From Desulfobacula toluolica Tol2 (GTDB lineage Bacteria > Desulfobacterota > Desulfobacteria > Desulfobacterales > Desulfobacteraceae): a stretch of DNA of 64,000 bases. Below the pieces are notes generated by a model. It was not told where the DNA came from. It searched no databases and saw only the letters and a program-made list of their open reading frames with translations. Location: assembly GCF_000307105.1 (NCBI RefSeq), contig NC_018645.1:407001-471000 (forward strand), written 5' to 3'. Made by a program: the position numbers and the translations under genes. Positions 37,371 through 46,374 of the stretch are shown piece by piece (position 1 is the first letter of the stretch; the number at the start of each line of letters is the position of its first letter).

Positions 37371-39551
37371 TTATATCATATTATTTGCCACAAGTTCACA
37401 GATGTCTTGTGTCTTGACCTCTTCTTCTTTACCCAGCTCTTTCATGCCGTCTTCGAGCATGGTTAAGCAGAACGGGCATGCCACGGCTACATTCGGCACA
37501 TTTTGACCGACAATTTCTTCAGCTCGTTCTATATTGATTCTTTTGCCGATTGTCTCTTCCATCCACATTCGTCCACCACCGGCACCACAGCAAAAACTTT
37601 CTTTGCCATGCCGGTCAAGTTCTGTGAGACCGTCTTTTGATATGGACTGCAGAAGTGATCTGGGTTGGTCGTAAACTTCATTATATCGACCCAGATAGCA
37701 AGGATCATGGTAAGTCAAAGATCCTTCCAAAGATTTGTTCAAAGTGATTCTGCCGGATTTTACAAGTTTCTCAATAAATTCAGTATGGTGAATTACCTCA
37801 TAATTTCCGCCCAGTTGCGGGTAATCATGCTTCAGCGCATTGAGACAATGTGGGCAGGCTGCAATGATTTTTTTAACTTTATATCGGTTCAAGGTTTCAA
37901 TGTTTTCCTGGGCCATCATCTGGTAAAGCATTTCATTTCCCACACGCCGGGCAAAGTCACCTGTGCATTTTTCTTCTACACCCAGGATGGCAAAACTGAT
38001 ACATGCGTTTTGCAGGATTTTGACCAAACTTGCGGATACTTTTTTGGTTCGGTCATCAAAAGAACCGGCACAGCCGACCCAGAGCAGATAGTCTACATTC
38101 GGGTCCTCAGCCATTGTTTTAACACCAAGTCCCTCGGCCCAATCAGCGCGTTTGTCATATCCTATACCCCAGGGATTGCCATTTCGCTCAAGACCCTTAA
38201 GAGCTACATTCAACTCTTTTGGATAGGCTTCCGCCATTAAGGTTTGTCCCTGTCTCATGGCAATGATGCGGGGAACATGTTCAATTGTCACAGGGCAGAC
38301 CTGTTCACATGCCCGGCAGGTAGTGCATGCCCACAGAGTGTCTTCGGAGATCACATCACCGACAAGTGTTTTTTTGCTGTTAAGTTCAGCCATCTGGGCT
38401 TTGATTTCATCTGTTGGTTCTGCGTTTTCATTCTTTTGAAGTGTGACAGGCAGCTTTGTCGCTTTGATAATGGTATTCAAAAAAGAGGTAACCATCACAC
38501 CAAAAGCCGTACCTGTGACGGCTAATTTCCCTCTTTGAATAATGTTGCTTGCATTATCATATAGTTCATGTTTCAGGCTGTCGTTAAAGTCATACAGATT
38601 TAAGGGCTTGTCTGTAATATAAGCTGGGCAGACATCTTTACATCGACCGCACTCGGTACAGGTGTAAAGATCCAGTCCCTGTTTCCAGTTGAGCTGGTGT
38701 ATATGATTGACTCCCAGGGATTCATCTTCCCAGACCGATTCATCTTCCAGATCCAGAAGCTTGATTTTTTCATGGGGATAACCCAGGTTCTTTAAAAATA
38801 CATTGGGAAGAGATGTGATGACATGAAAGTGTTTTCCCAGGGGCAGAAAATTAAGAAATGTTAACTGTGTGATAATGTGCAGCCAGAACATACTGGTCAG
38901 TATAACTTGGTTAGTACCTGCACTTGTCCAGGAGATAAGACTTGCAGCTCCTACGGCAACAGGTGTCCAGAGAAATTCGGAACCGTATTGGGGATTATTT
39001 AAAAAATGCAGATGTTCCGGATTATTATGCAAATTAATCAAATTATATCGGGCACCGTCAATCAAGAGATCGGAAATCATTAAAACCACGATCATGCATA
39101 AAACAAAATACGCTTCCCATGTATTGTGCAATCGTTCAGGTTTAACAATCGCCCTGCGATAGATGGCGTAACCCGCCATCAATAGAACAATGGCTTCCAT
39201 GATATCTTTTAAGGCAATATACAGATATCCCAGTATCGACCCGTCTCCAAAGAAAGGCAGCTGAAATCCTTTTACAAACCCCTCTCCGTAAAGATTCAGG
39301 CTTCGGATCAACAAAACGCAGAATCCCCAGAAGATGAAAGCATGCATGATACCGGCAGCCAACTCTTTTTTTCTTCCCACCAGGCGCTTTTGACCCAGTG
39401 CGATAATCACCATATTTTTAATTCGTTCTTTGATCTGATTGGCTCGATCGGCAGGTTCAAGTGCCATCATCAATCGAATTTTATAATACATTGTGCGACT
39501 GAAAATCGCCAGCCCGACTATGAGCAGTAAAGACATAAAAAGGGGATTCAT
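37371..39551 (-). CDS. EtfAB:menaquinone oxidoreductase (EMO-like membrane Fe-S protein)
   Basis: The 726-residue protein has an N-terminal membrane domain of about six segments (residues 1-260; NarI/HdrE-like), then two 4Fe-4S motifs (CTECGRCKDVCPA, CTTCRACEQVCPV) and two CCG domains (AACPHCLNALKHDYP, SFCCGAGGGRMWM, CPFCLTMLEDGM) that form noncubane 4Fe-4S clusters in heterodisulfide-reductase relatives. This architecture and the etfBA genes just upstream match EMO, the enzyme shown to pass electrons from ETF to menaquinone in related bacteria. It would connect acyl-CoA dehydrogenation in benzoate degradation to the respiratory chain. Confidence 0.85.
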   Translation of the reverse strand: MNPLFMSLLLIVGLAIFSRTMYYKIRLMMALEPADRANQIKERIKNMVIIALGQKRLVGRKKELAAGIMHAFIFWGFCVLLIRSLNLYGEGFVKGFQLPFFGDGSILGYLYIALKDIMEAIVLLMAGYAIYRRAIVKPERLHNTWEAYFVLCMIVVLMISDLLIDGARYNLINLHNNPEHLHFLNNPQYGSEFLWTPVAVGAASLISWTSAGTNQVILTSMFWLHIITQLTFLNFLPLGKHFHVITSLPNVFLKNLGYPHEKIKLLDLEDESVWEDESLGVNHIHQLNWKQGLDLYTCTECGRCKDVCPAYITDKPLNLYDFNDSLKHELYDNASNIIQRGKLAVTGTAFGVMVTSFLNTIIKATKLPVTLQKNENAEPTDEIKAQMAELNSKKTLVGDVISEDTLWACTTCRACEQVCPVTIEHVPRIIAMRQGQTLMAEAYPKELNVALKGLERNGNPWGIGYDKRADWAEGLGVKTMAEDPNVDYLLWVGCAGSFDDRTKKVSASLVKILQNACISFAILGVEEKCTGDFARRVGNEMLYQMMAQENIETLNRYKVKKIIAACPHCLNALKHDYPQLGGNYEVIHHTEFIEKLVKSGRITLNKSLEGSLTYHDPCYLGRYNEVYDQPRSLLQSISKDGLTELDRHGKESFCCGAGGGRMWMEETIGKRINIERAEEIVGQNVPNVAVACPFCLTMLEDGMKELGKEEEVKTQDICELVANNMI

Positions 39552-39590
39552 AGATACCTCATCTATACAATGAATTTGCTGTGAAAGTGA

Positions 39591-39633
39591 AAGGCAATTT
39601 CAAAAAAAGTTTTCATGATTTTGAAATTGCCTT
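39591..39633 (-). other. Perfect 15-bp inverted repeat between etfA and the EMO gene
   Basis: AAGGCAATTTCAAAA (39591-39605) and TTTTGAAATTGCCTT (39619-39633) with a 13-base loop. On the mRNA it forms a strong hairpin in the intercistronic gap. It may protect the upstream mRNA or attenuate EMO expression. Confidence 0.55.
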
Positions 39634-39652
39634 TGAAATTAAAAATTTTGGA

Positions 39653-40612
39653 CTAACCTCTGATTTTTTTAATCTCTTCTCGAAGAACCGGAACCACCTC
39701 AAAAAGATCTCCGACAATACCATAGTCAGCCACGTTGAATATGGGTGCTTCAGGGTCTTTATTAACAGCCAGAATTACTTTTGAGCCGTTCATCCCTGCA
39801 AGATGCTGAATAGCACCTGAAATTCCAAATGCCATATAAAGGGAAGGAGCAACTATTTTACCGGTTTGTCCGACTTGTTTGTTATGTGCCATAAAACCGC
39901 CATCAACCATAGCCCGTGAGGAGCCAAAGCCAGCTGCAAGATCGTTTGCCAGTTCTTTTACAAGATCTACACCGGCTTGATCTTTGGCACCGCGTCCAAC
40001 TGAAATAACGATGTCTGCATCGGCCAGATCAATTTCACCGCTTGCATCAGATATAAGTTCTTTGATAACAGCTTTTAAATCAGCTTCCGGAGCAGCAAGT
40101 TTGACAACGTTTTCAGTTCCTGTGATGCCTTCGGTTGCTTCAAATGCACCTGCTCTGACAACGGCAACCAATTGTTCTGTATTAACTTTAATGCGTTGGA
40201 TAACTTTACCTGCAATAGCAGGCCGAACTACTTCGATTTGTTCTCCGTTCAGTGTTACGTCGGTAATTTCACTTGCACAGGCGGCATCCAGTTGAGCTGC
40301 AACCCTTGGGGCAACGGCTTTACCGCTTTCGGAAAAACCAAACCAGATCTGATTGGCACCAAATTGTTTGGCAGCATCAACAACACAAGCTGCAAAAGGA
40401 CCTGCAGAAAATAGTTCAAGACTGGGATCATCTGCAATGTATTGAGTATCAGATCCTGCATTTGCCAACTCAGAGCTTAGAGATTCTATATTGCTTCCAA
40501 CGGCCACAACCGCGGTTTGTGCACCAATGGCTTTGGCTTTTGATAAAAGTTCGGCTGTGCTGCCTTTTAAAACACCTTGTTTGATGTCTGCGATTACGAG
40601 TACTTTAGCCAT
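39653..40612 (-). CDS. etfA: Electron transfer flavoprotein alpha subunit
   Basis: A 319-residue EtfA with the C-terminal FAD domain: VVSVGRGAKDQAG-like VISVGRGAKDQ, SRAMVDGGFMAHNKQVGQTGKIVAPSLYMAFGISGAIQHLAGM and NKDPEAPIFNVADYGIVGD. The length is standard. With EtfB it collects electrons from acyl-CoA dehydrogenases. Gene order etfB-etfA-EMO. Confidence 0.96.
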   Translation of the reverse strand: MAKVLVIADIKQGVLKGSTAELLSKAKAIGAQTAVVAVGSNIESLSSELANAGSDTQYIADDPSLELFSAGPFAACVVDAAKQFGANQIWFGFSESGKAVAPRVAAQLDAACASEITDVTLNGEQIEVVRPAIAGKVIQRIKVNTEQLVAVVRAGAFEATEGITGTENVVKLAAPEADLKAVIKELISDASGEIDLADADIVISVGRGAKDQAGVDLVKELANDLAAGFGSSRAMVDGGFMAHNKQVGQTGKIVAPSLYMAFGISGAIQHLAGMNGSKVILAVNKDPEAPIFNVADYGIVGDLFEVVPVLREEIKKIRG

Positions 40613-40681
40613 AATATTGTTTTCCTTCTATGAATCCGGTTAATGTCCAATGATAATAGTAAATTTTTATTATTAAATTCC

Positions 40682-41464
40682 TTATAACACCTTTGCTTCA
40701 TTGGCAAGAAGACCAACGACTTTGGCCGTGATTTCAGCCGCATCGCCTTCAAATTTTTGACCGGCCTGGCGTGTTTCCGATGTCATAAATTCAACAATTT
40801 CCGATTTAGGCGCACCACCTCCGACTTCATCAAAAGAAGTTCCCAGTGCAGCCAGATCCATGACTTGGATTTTCTTTTTCTTTGCCATCATGATGCCGCG
40901 CATTGCCGGCAGCCGAGGTTCATTAATACTATCACTGACCGTTACAACGGCAGGTAACTCAAATTCAATAATTTCAGTTCCGGCATCACCTAAGCGGGAT
41001 GCTTTAATGTGCTGATCGTCTATAACTTCCAAGGCAACTACATTACTGACACAGGGAATGCCCAGATATTCAGCCAATATGATTCCTGTCTGTCCGCTAT
41101 CTGTATCCTGGGCTTGCTTGCCCGTGATGACCAGATCATAATTTTCTTTTTCATAAACCTTTTGTAATACCCTGGCCGAGATTGATGAATCAATTTTTTC
41201 CAATGCAGGATCATCAATATGGATTGCGTTCTCAATTCCCATGGCATAGCATTTGCGGATGACATCGGTGTTGTCTCCGCTACCAACGCTTACTAAGGTT
41301 GTTTCTGCATTGTTATTTTCTTTGAGCTGGACTGCGGCTTCCACTGCGTTTTCATCCCAGGCGTTTATTACATATTGCAGCCCGTCTTCAACAATGGCAC
41401 CGTCCTTCACATGGATGTTCAATTCAACATCGACTACTTTTTTTACTGTTGTGAGAATTTTCAA
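40682..41464 (-). CDS. etfB: Electron transfer flavoprotein beta subunit
   Basis: A 260-residue EtfB: MKILTTVKKVVDVELNI, NAWDENAVEAAVQLKE, the recognition-loop region VITGKQAQDTDSGQTGIILAEYLGIPCVSNV, and PRLPAMRGIMMAKKKKIQV. It carries AMP and docks acyl-CoA dehydrogenases. A GGAGGA site precedes the ATG. Together with etfA it probably serves glutaryl-CoA or another dehydrogenase in the benzoyl-CoA pathway. Confidence 0.96.
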   Translation of the reverse strand: MKILTTVKKVVDVELNIHVKDGAIVEDGLQYVINAWDENAVEAAVQLKENNNAETTLVSVGSGDNTDVIRKCYAMGIENAIHIDDPALEKIDSSISARVLQKVYEKENYDLVITGKQAQDTDSGQTGIILAEYLGIPCVSNVVALEVIDDQHIKASRLGDAGTEIIEFELPAVVTVSDSINEPRLPAMRGIMMAKKKKIQVMDLAALGTSFDEVGGGAPKSEIVEFMTSETRQAGQKFEGDAAEITAKVVGLLANEAKVL

Positions 41465-41530
41465 ATTGTCCTCCTAATTAATTGGGTTCGGTCGCTTTAA
41501 AATAAATCGAGTGATTTTCTTTTTGCACCT

Positions 41531-42346
41531 TCATTTTTTTATGATGCGGTCCTCACCGCATAGTACTAATAGTTTAGACCCTTCAAACGCACAGGCGAGC
41601 GTCATATTAAGACTTTGGCCCATTTGGACGGCAAGGGCGGTAGGCCTTGATTTGCTGATTATCATCGGCAGATGAGCCCGGGCAGCTTTTTGAACCAGTT
41701 CATAACTGATCCTGGAAGATAAAACCAAGAGACTTGCCTTTGACAGTGTCCTGTCCATAAAAGCTTTTCCAATGGCTTTGTCCAGAGCATTGTGCCGACC
41801 CACATCCTCGGCAAACGTGAGTATTTCAAGCTGATCATCAAACAATAATGCGGCATGAGATCCCCGTGTTCTAGGATAATAGTTCTGTTTTTTTGAAAGC
41901 ATTTTAACGCAGTTAAAAATACCTTCAATATCTACTTTAAATCCGTCTTCAGCCGGGATTAATACCTGGTGAAGATCCTTGATCAGTTGTTTGCCGCAAA
42001 TACCGCAACTGGTCTGGCTGATATAGCTTTTCCTTTTAAGAAGGTCAGGGATTTTTTTTTTTCTTTCAGGGGTAAGCCAGATATCAACAATATTTGGATC
42101 AAGATTTATATCATGTCCAATAGTCTTAAAATCATCCGGGGAATCTACAATGCCTTCCCCAAGGCATATCCCTGCTGCATGAAACACCTCTTCTCCCGGC
42201 GTTCTCATTACTACTGAATACGGTTTGTCTTCAACGCGAATCATAAGAGGTTCTTCTCCAATCAATTCAATAGAATCAATTTGACAAACCCCTTTTTTAT
42301 TACAGTGAAGCGCTTGGTAAAACGTTGTGTTCTTGCCTGCACTCAA
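41531..42346 (-). CDS. fdhD: FdhD-family sulfurtransferase
   Basis: A 271-residue FdhD with the Cys loop SQTSCGICGKQLIK and the C-terminal nucleotide-binding-like TFAEDVGRHNALDKAIGKAF, SSRISYELVQKAARAHLPMIIS. FdhD sulfurates the Mo/W-bis-pyranopterin cofactor of formate dehydrogenases. No formate dehydrogenase is in the window; its place between bamI and etfB suggests a role in maturing the tungsten cofactor of BamB. This is inference. Confidence 0.88.
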   Translation of the reverse strand: MSAGKNTTFYQALHCNKKGVCQIDSIELIGEEPLMIRVEDKPYSVVMRTPGEEVFHAAGICLGEGIVDSPDDFKTIGHDINLDPNIVDIWLTPERKKKIPDLLKRKSYISQTSCGICGKQLIKDLHQVLIPAEDGFKVDIEGIFNCVKMLSKKQNYYPRTRGSHAALLFDDQLEILTFAEDVGRHNALDKAIGKAFMDRTLSKASLLVLSSRISYELVQKAARAHLPMIISKSRPTALAVQMGQSLNMTLACAFEGSKLLVLCGEDRIIKK

Positions 42347-42384
42347 TTATTCGTACTCCTTGAGATGTAGGGTGTGCTTTTATT

Positions 42385-42442
42385 GGGTGTTGTTTACCAC
42401 TGTCGAATCTGAAAAAATGAGGACTCATGTTAAACAACACCC
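42385..42442 (-). other. Nested inverted repeats between bamI and fdhD
   Basis: GGGTGTTGTTTA (42385-42396) and TAAACAACACCC (42431-42442) form a perfect 12-bp stem. Inside its loop ATGAG-GA-CTCAT (42416-42427) forms another hairpin. There is no T-tract, so it may be an RNA-processing or stability element at the bamI/fdhD border rather than a simple terminator. Confidence 0.5.
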
Positions 42443-42497
42443 GTATCTTGCTTCCCTGTAAAAATTTTTTTGCCGGTCAATTCCGTTTTTTTGTATC

Positions 42498-43100
42498 CTA
42501 TTTTTTTGGTTCAGTTTCAGGAAAAGAAAGAGATTGTGCCAGCACAAAAGCAGCCTGGAGATAGGAAGTCGGGCATAAAGGAAAGCATTCTTTGCAATCA
42601 TTACACTCTACCGCCGCTATTTCAGGTATAAAGCTGATCTCTTTGTTTATTCCCCTGTCAACAAACCCAAGGGCATGTTTTTGTGCCACTTCCGCGCAGT
42701 ATCTGACACAAAGACCGCAGTGAACACAAAAAGAAGGATCTTTTTCATACCGGTCTGCAACAGCACCATACTCTTTTGCCATTTTCATCAGTTCCGGAGA
42801 ATCCGGAGCATGAGCCATCAGCAATTCTATGATGGTTTTTCTGATTCTGTCGACCTTTTCAGACCTGGTCCTGACAATTATATTTTCTTCCACCGGATAA
42901 ACGCAGGAAACAACGAGCTTTGTCCAGCCGCGAACTTCTACTTCCACGATGCAGACGCGGCATCCCCCGAATGGTTCCAATTTTTCATGGTGACAGAGAG
43001 TGGGGATATATATCCCTTCATTTTGAGCTGCCTCCAGAACGGTCATCCCTTCCGTTGCCTTTACTTGTTTTCCATCAATTTCAAATTGGATTTCACTCAT
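42498..43100 (-). CDS. bamI: BamI: Fe-S subunit of class II benzoyl-CoA reductase complex
   Basis: A 200-residue protein like the N-terminus of NuoG/HydA: a 2Fe-2S domain (PTLCHHEKLEPFGGCRVCIVEVE, with a further Cys in VVSCVYPV) followed by two 4Fe-4S motifs (CVHCGLCVRYCAE and CNDCKECFPLCP). It would carry electrons between BamH and BamE/F. It overlaps bamH by 4 bases (ATGA). Last gene of bamB-I. Confidence 0.88.
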   Translation of the reverse strand: MSEIQFEIDGKQVKATEGMTVLEAAQNEGIYIPTLCHHEKLEPFGGCRVCIVEVEVRGWTKLVVSCVYPVEENIIVRTRSEKVDRIRKTIIELLMAHAPDSPELMKMAKEYGAVADRYEKDPSFCVHCGLCVRYCAEVAQKHALGFVDRGINKEISFIPEIAAVECNDCKECFPLCPTSYLQAAFVLAQSLSFPETEPKK

Positions 43101-45025
43101 TTTACTTTGCTCTTTTTAATTATCATTCTGTTTTCTTCAGGAACAGGAGCCGGAACAGGTTCGCCGGAAATCTTGGTCACTGCGCCAAAACGGGAGGGAC
43201 AGACTTCAAAGCAGGTTCCGCACTTTGTACATTTCTCCTGGTCAATGATATGGATCATTTTTTTCGCACTGTCAATGGCGTCTGCAGGGCATTTTTTTGC
43301 ACAGATCATACATGCCTTGCATTTGTCAGGATCGATATAAAATGCGATCAGCTCTTTACAGGCCAGTGCCGGGCATTTTTTCTCCCGGATATGTGCTTCA
43401 TATTCATCCCTGAAATATTTCAAAGTACTCAGGAATGGATTGGGAGCGCTTTTGCCCAGGGCACACAGCGAGGCTTCAACAGCAGTTTCGGCCAGCTCTT
43501 CCAGCAGTTCAATGTCGCCTTCTTTGCCCAGGCCTTTTGTGATGTTGGTCAAAATGCGGTGCATCTGGCGCAATCCTTCACGGCAGGGAACACATTTGCC
43601 ACACGATTCATCTGTAAGAAACTCAATAAAGTATCTGGCAACATCCACCATACAGGTATCTTCGTCCAGAACGATCATGCCGCCTGAACCCATCATGGAG
43701 CCTGCTTTGGTCAACTCGTCAAACCCAACTTGAAGGTCCAGCAGGTGTTCCGGGATACATCCGCCGGAAGGTCCGCCGGTCTGAACGGCTTTGAACTTCT
43801 TGCCGTTGGGTATGCCGCCGCCAATTTTATAGATGATTTCATTCAGGGTCATGCCCATGGGGACTTCAACCAGACCCGTATTGGTGATCTTGCCAACCAG
43901 GGAGAAAATCTTGGTTCCCTTGCTGCTTTCGGTTCCAACCGAAGAAAACCAGTCAGCGCCTTTGTTGATGATCAAAGGCACGTTGGCCCAGGTCTCAACA
44001 TTGTTCAGCACAGACGGTCTTTCCCAAAGTCCCTTGACATTGGATCTAACATATTTGGGTCTGGGCTCTCCTGCTTTTCCTTCCAGAGAGGTCATCAAAG
44101 CTGTTGACTCGCCGCAGACAAATGCACCTGCACCCTGGTGGACAATGACCTTGAAGTCAAAGCCGGACCCCAGGATATTTTCCCCGAGCAGGCCGTATTC
44201 TTCAGCCTGTTTGATGGCAAGGTTTATATTTTCAACTGCCAGCGGGTATTCCTGGCGAACATAAAAATAGCCTTCGTGGGATGCCACAGCATATCCGCCA
44301 ATGATCAATCCCTCTAAGATTGAATGGGGATTGCCCTCAAGAAGCGCCCTGTCCATAAATGCTCCGGGGTCACCCTCATCAGCATTAACGATCACATATT
44401 TGATCGGTTCGGGTGCATTACGCGATCCTTCCCATTTTCTGCCGGCTGGAAAACCTGCACCACCACGGCCTCTGAGGTTGGATTTTTTGACCTCTTCGAG
44501 AACATCTATATCCGTCATCTCACCAAGGGCTTTGGCAAGTGCGGAGTAACCGCCAAGAGAGATGTAATCTTCAATACTCTTGGAGTCAATCTTGATGTTA
44601 TTGCACAGAACCGTTCTTTCCTGGCTTCTGTAAAATGAGATATCTGATTCTTTGACTGCTTTTTCTCCGGTTGCAGGATCTTCAAAAAGCAGGCGGTCGA
44701 TAACCTTTTTATTCTTTATGGTCTGTTCAATAATTTCGGGAACATCTTCAACTTTAACCTGAAGATAGCATATCTCTTCAGGATAGATGACCACAACAGG
44801 TCCGCGTTCACAGAATCCCGGACATCCGGTTCCCTTGGTGCTGACTGTTGCTGCCAAACCCTGGTTTTCAATTTCCTGATGAAACGCTTCAATCACTTCA
44901 TCTGCGCCTGAGGCAACACAACCGGCACCGGCACATATTGAAATGCAGGGATTGTTCGGGTCTCTTCTGGATAATATTTCTTGCCTGAAGCTTTCTAATT
45001 CTCCGGGCGTATTTAACCGCGCCAT
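43097..45025 (-). CDS. bamH: BamH: NuoF-like NADH/flavin subunit
   Basis: A 642-residue NuoF-type subunit: N-terminal thioredoxin-like 2Fe-2S domain (CAGAGCVASGADEV), FMN/NADH domain (LRGRGGAGFPAGRKWEGSR, QGAGAFVCGESTALMTSLEG), a 4Fe-4S site ESCGKCVPCREG, and two extra C-terminal ferredoxin clusters (CKACMICAKKCPADAI, CTKCGTCFEVCPS). It probably exchanges electrons with NAD(H) for flavin-based bifurcation that drives benzoyl-CoA reduction. Ten bases downstream of bamG. Confidence 0.92.
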   Translation of the reverse strand: MARLNTPGELESFRQEILSRRDPNNPCISICAGAGCVASGADEVIEAFHQEIENQGLAATVSTKGTGCPGFCERGPVVVIYPEEICYLQVKVEDVPEIIEQTIKNKKVIDRLLFEDPATGEKAVKESDISFYRSQERTVLCNNIKIDSKSIEDYISLGGYSALAKALGEMTDIDVLEEVKKSNLRGRGGAGFPAGRKWEGSRNAPEPIKYVIVNADEGDPGAFMDRALLEGNPHSILEGLIIGGYAVASHEGYFYVRQEYPLAVENINLAIKQAEEYGLLGENILGSGFDFKVIVHQGAGAFVCGESTALMTSLEGKAGEPRPKYVRSNVKGLWERPSVLNNVETWANVPLIINKGADWFSSVGTESSKGTKIFSLVGKITNTGLVEVPMGMTLNEIIYKIGGGIPNGKKFKAVQTGGPSGGCIPEHLLDLQVGFDELTKAGSMMGSGGMIVLDEDTCMVDVARYFIEFLTDESCGKCVPCREGLRQMHRILTNITKGLGKEGDIELLEELAETAVEASLCALGKSAPNPFLSTLKYFRDEYEAHIREKKCPALACKELIAFYIDPDKCKACMICAKKCPADAIDSAKKMIHIIDQEKCTKCGTCFEVCPSRFGAVTKISGEPVPAPVPEENRMIIKKSKVK

Positions 45026-45034
45026 AATTTTCCC

Positions 45035-45487
45035 CTACTCATAAGTTTTTAAGGCTTCTGCTGTTTTGACCGGTGACATCTTCCCATGGACTTTACCACC
45101 AACTTCCATCACAGGGCCCAGTGCGCAGCAGCCGAGGCAGTTAACAGTTTCCAGGCTGAATTTCAGATCAAGATCTGTTTCGCCGGGTTTAATACCGATT
45201 GCTTCTTCCACCGTATCAAGAATACGGGTGGCTCCGCGGACATGACAGGCGGTTCCCACACAGATGTGGACTTTATGACGCCCTTTGGGAACCAGGCTGA
45301 ATGCTTTATAAAAGGTGGCAATATGCTGGATACGGGTCAAAGGAACGTCTAATTTTTCACTGACCCTCCCCAAGGCCTCCTTGGGAAGCCAATTGTTTTC
45401 ACTTTGAATATCAAGCATTATTTGAAGCAAACTGCTTACTTCACCATTATGTTTGTCAATAATTTGATCTACTTTCTCAATTTCCAT
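45035..45487 (-). CDS. bamG: BamG: NuoE-like 2Fe-2S subunit
   Basis: A 150-residue thioredoxin-fold ferredoxin of the NuoE/HndA type. The four cluster cysteines are in CVGTACHVRGA and CLGCCALGPV, and the N-terminal helical region (EVSSLLQIMLDIQSENNWLPKEAL) is present. It partners BamH. Located between bamF and bamH in the conserved bam order. Confidence 0.92.
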   Translation of the reverse strand: MEIEKVDQIIDKHNGEVSSLLQIMLDIQSENNWLPKEALGRVSEKLDVPLTRIQHIATFYKAFSLVPKGRHKVHICVGTACHVRGATRILDTVEEAIGIKPGETDLDLKFSLETVNCLGCCALGPVMEVGGKVHGKMSPVKTAEALKTYE

Positions 45488-45541
45488 AAGACGTTATTCC
45501 TAATAGTTTTCTTTACCAAGATCCTTTGGTCAAACCATTTA

Positions 45542-46312
45542 TCACTGGACTCGCTGATAACATTTGCTGTCTGTATCATATTTAACCATACCGTGCCGGG
45601 ATGAACTGATCATGTGCCGGGATACATCAGACGGGTTAAGACCTAATTTCTCAGCAATATCACCGGTTGACAGAGGATTGTCTTTCAGGAGCAACATAAT
45701 CTGGCTGACAGCCAGTTTATCTGAAAAGATATCACCAAACAATGCGTTCATTTCACTGCTTTCGAAAAACTCGGTATAGGTTTGTTTTGATTTAAACGGA
45801 ACCCTGAGCCTTTCTCTTTCTGCCAGCCTCATGTAGGGAACAAGTTTCCTGGCGGCTTCAAGCTTGAACTTTACCGTATCAGCGTCCATGCCTTCGCTTT
45901 TGCCAAGTGGCCCCAACTCTTTTATCTGTCTTGCAAAATCATCGGTATATTCTGCTAAAAGATTACCGTCCGCACCTGACATAAATTCGGTTCTCAGCCG
46001 GTTCGGGTTTAATCCTATGTGTTCCAATATCTTCCTGGCAATGTGTGTATTGGCAAGGGCATCGTAATTGCCATGGGTGACATAATTGCATTCGTCCAAT
46101 TTACATCCGCCAATAAACACACCGTCTTGTCCGTTTGCAAAGGCTCTGAGTATAAATTCCAGGTCGACTCTACCGGAACACATAACTCTAATAAGCCTCA
46201 TTTCATTTGCATATTGCAGTCTGGAAACTCCAGCCAGGTCAGCAGCACCATACGCTCACCAATGGCATACAAAACCTAATATTCTTGGTTTAAATTCAAG
46301 ACCTGTACTCAT
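45542..46312 (-). CDS. bamF: BamF: MvhD-like selenoprotein (Sec at codon 19)
   Basis: The full reading frame starts at ATG 46312 (AGGAGG upstream) and reads MSTGLEFKPRILGFVCHW, then an in-frame TGA (46256-46258), then AYGAADLAGVSRLQYANE and onward without a break, giving 256 residues. MvhD/FrhD proteins have a Cys at the TGA position, so Sec insertion preserves the 2Fe-2S/redox ligand. A hairpin follows the TGA. A conventional caller would start at 46201 and lose 37 residues including the essential motif. The rest contains GGCKLDECNYVTHGNYDAL. C-terminal residues (NPLSTGDIAEKLGLNPSDVSRHM) form a winged-helix-like extension. It links BamE to BamG/H. Confidence 0.9.
46221..46258 (-). promoter_or_regulatory. 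UGA-Sec codon and candidate SECIS hairpin of bamF
   Basis: The TGA is at 46256-46258. Downstream, CTGGA-GTT-TCCAG (46233-46221) makes a perfect 5-bp stem with a GTT tip, 22 bases after the TGA. A small apical loop starting GU at this distance fits bacterial SECIS elements. Confidence 0.7.
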
Positions 46313-46374
46313 TGTTTCCTCCTTTATTCATAGCCCCTTTACAAATATTGCGGGCTTTATTCATGGGATAACGC

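Noticed and set aside
43440-44638. Long plus-strand frames opposite bamH
   Set aside because: They are shadows of the well-supported minus-strand gene and lack ribosome sites and domains.
46201-46312. Idea that the TGA in bamF is a nonsense mutation making a pseudogene
   Set aside because: The frame on both sides is perfectly conserved, the stop lies exactly at a family Cys, a hairpin follows, and bamE has the same situation.
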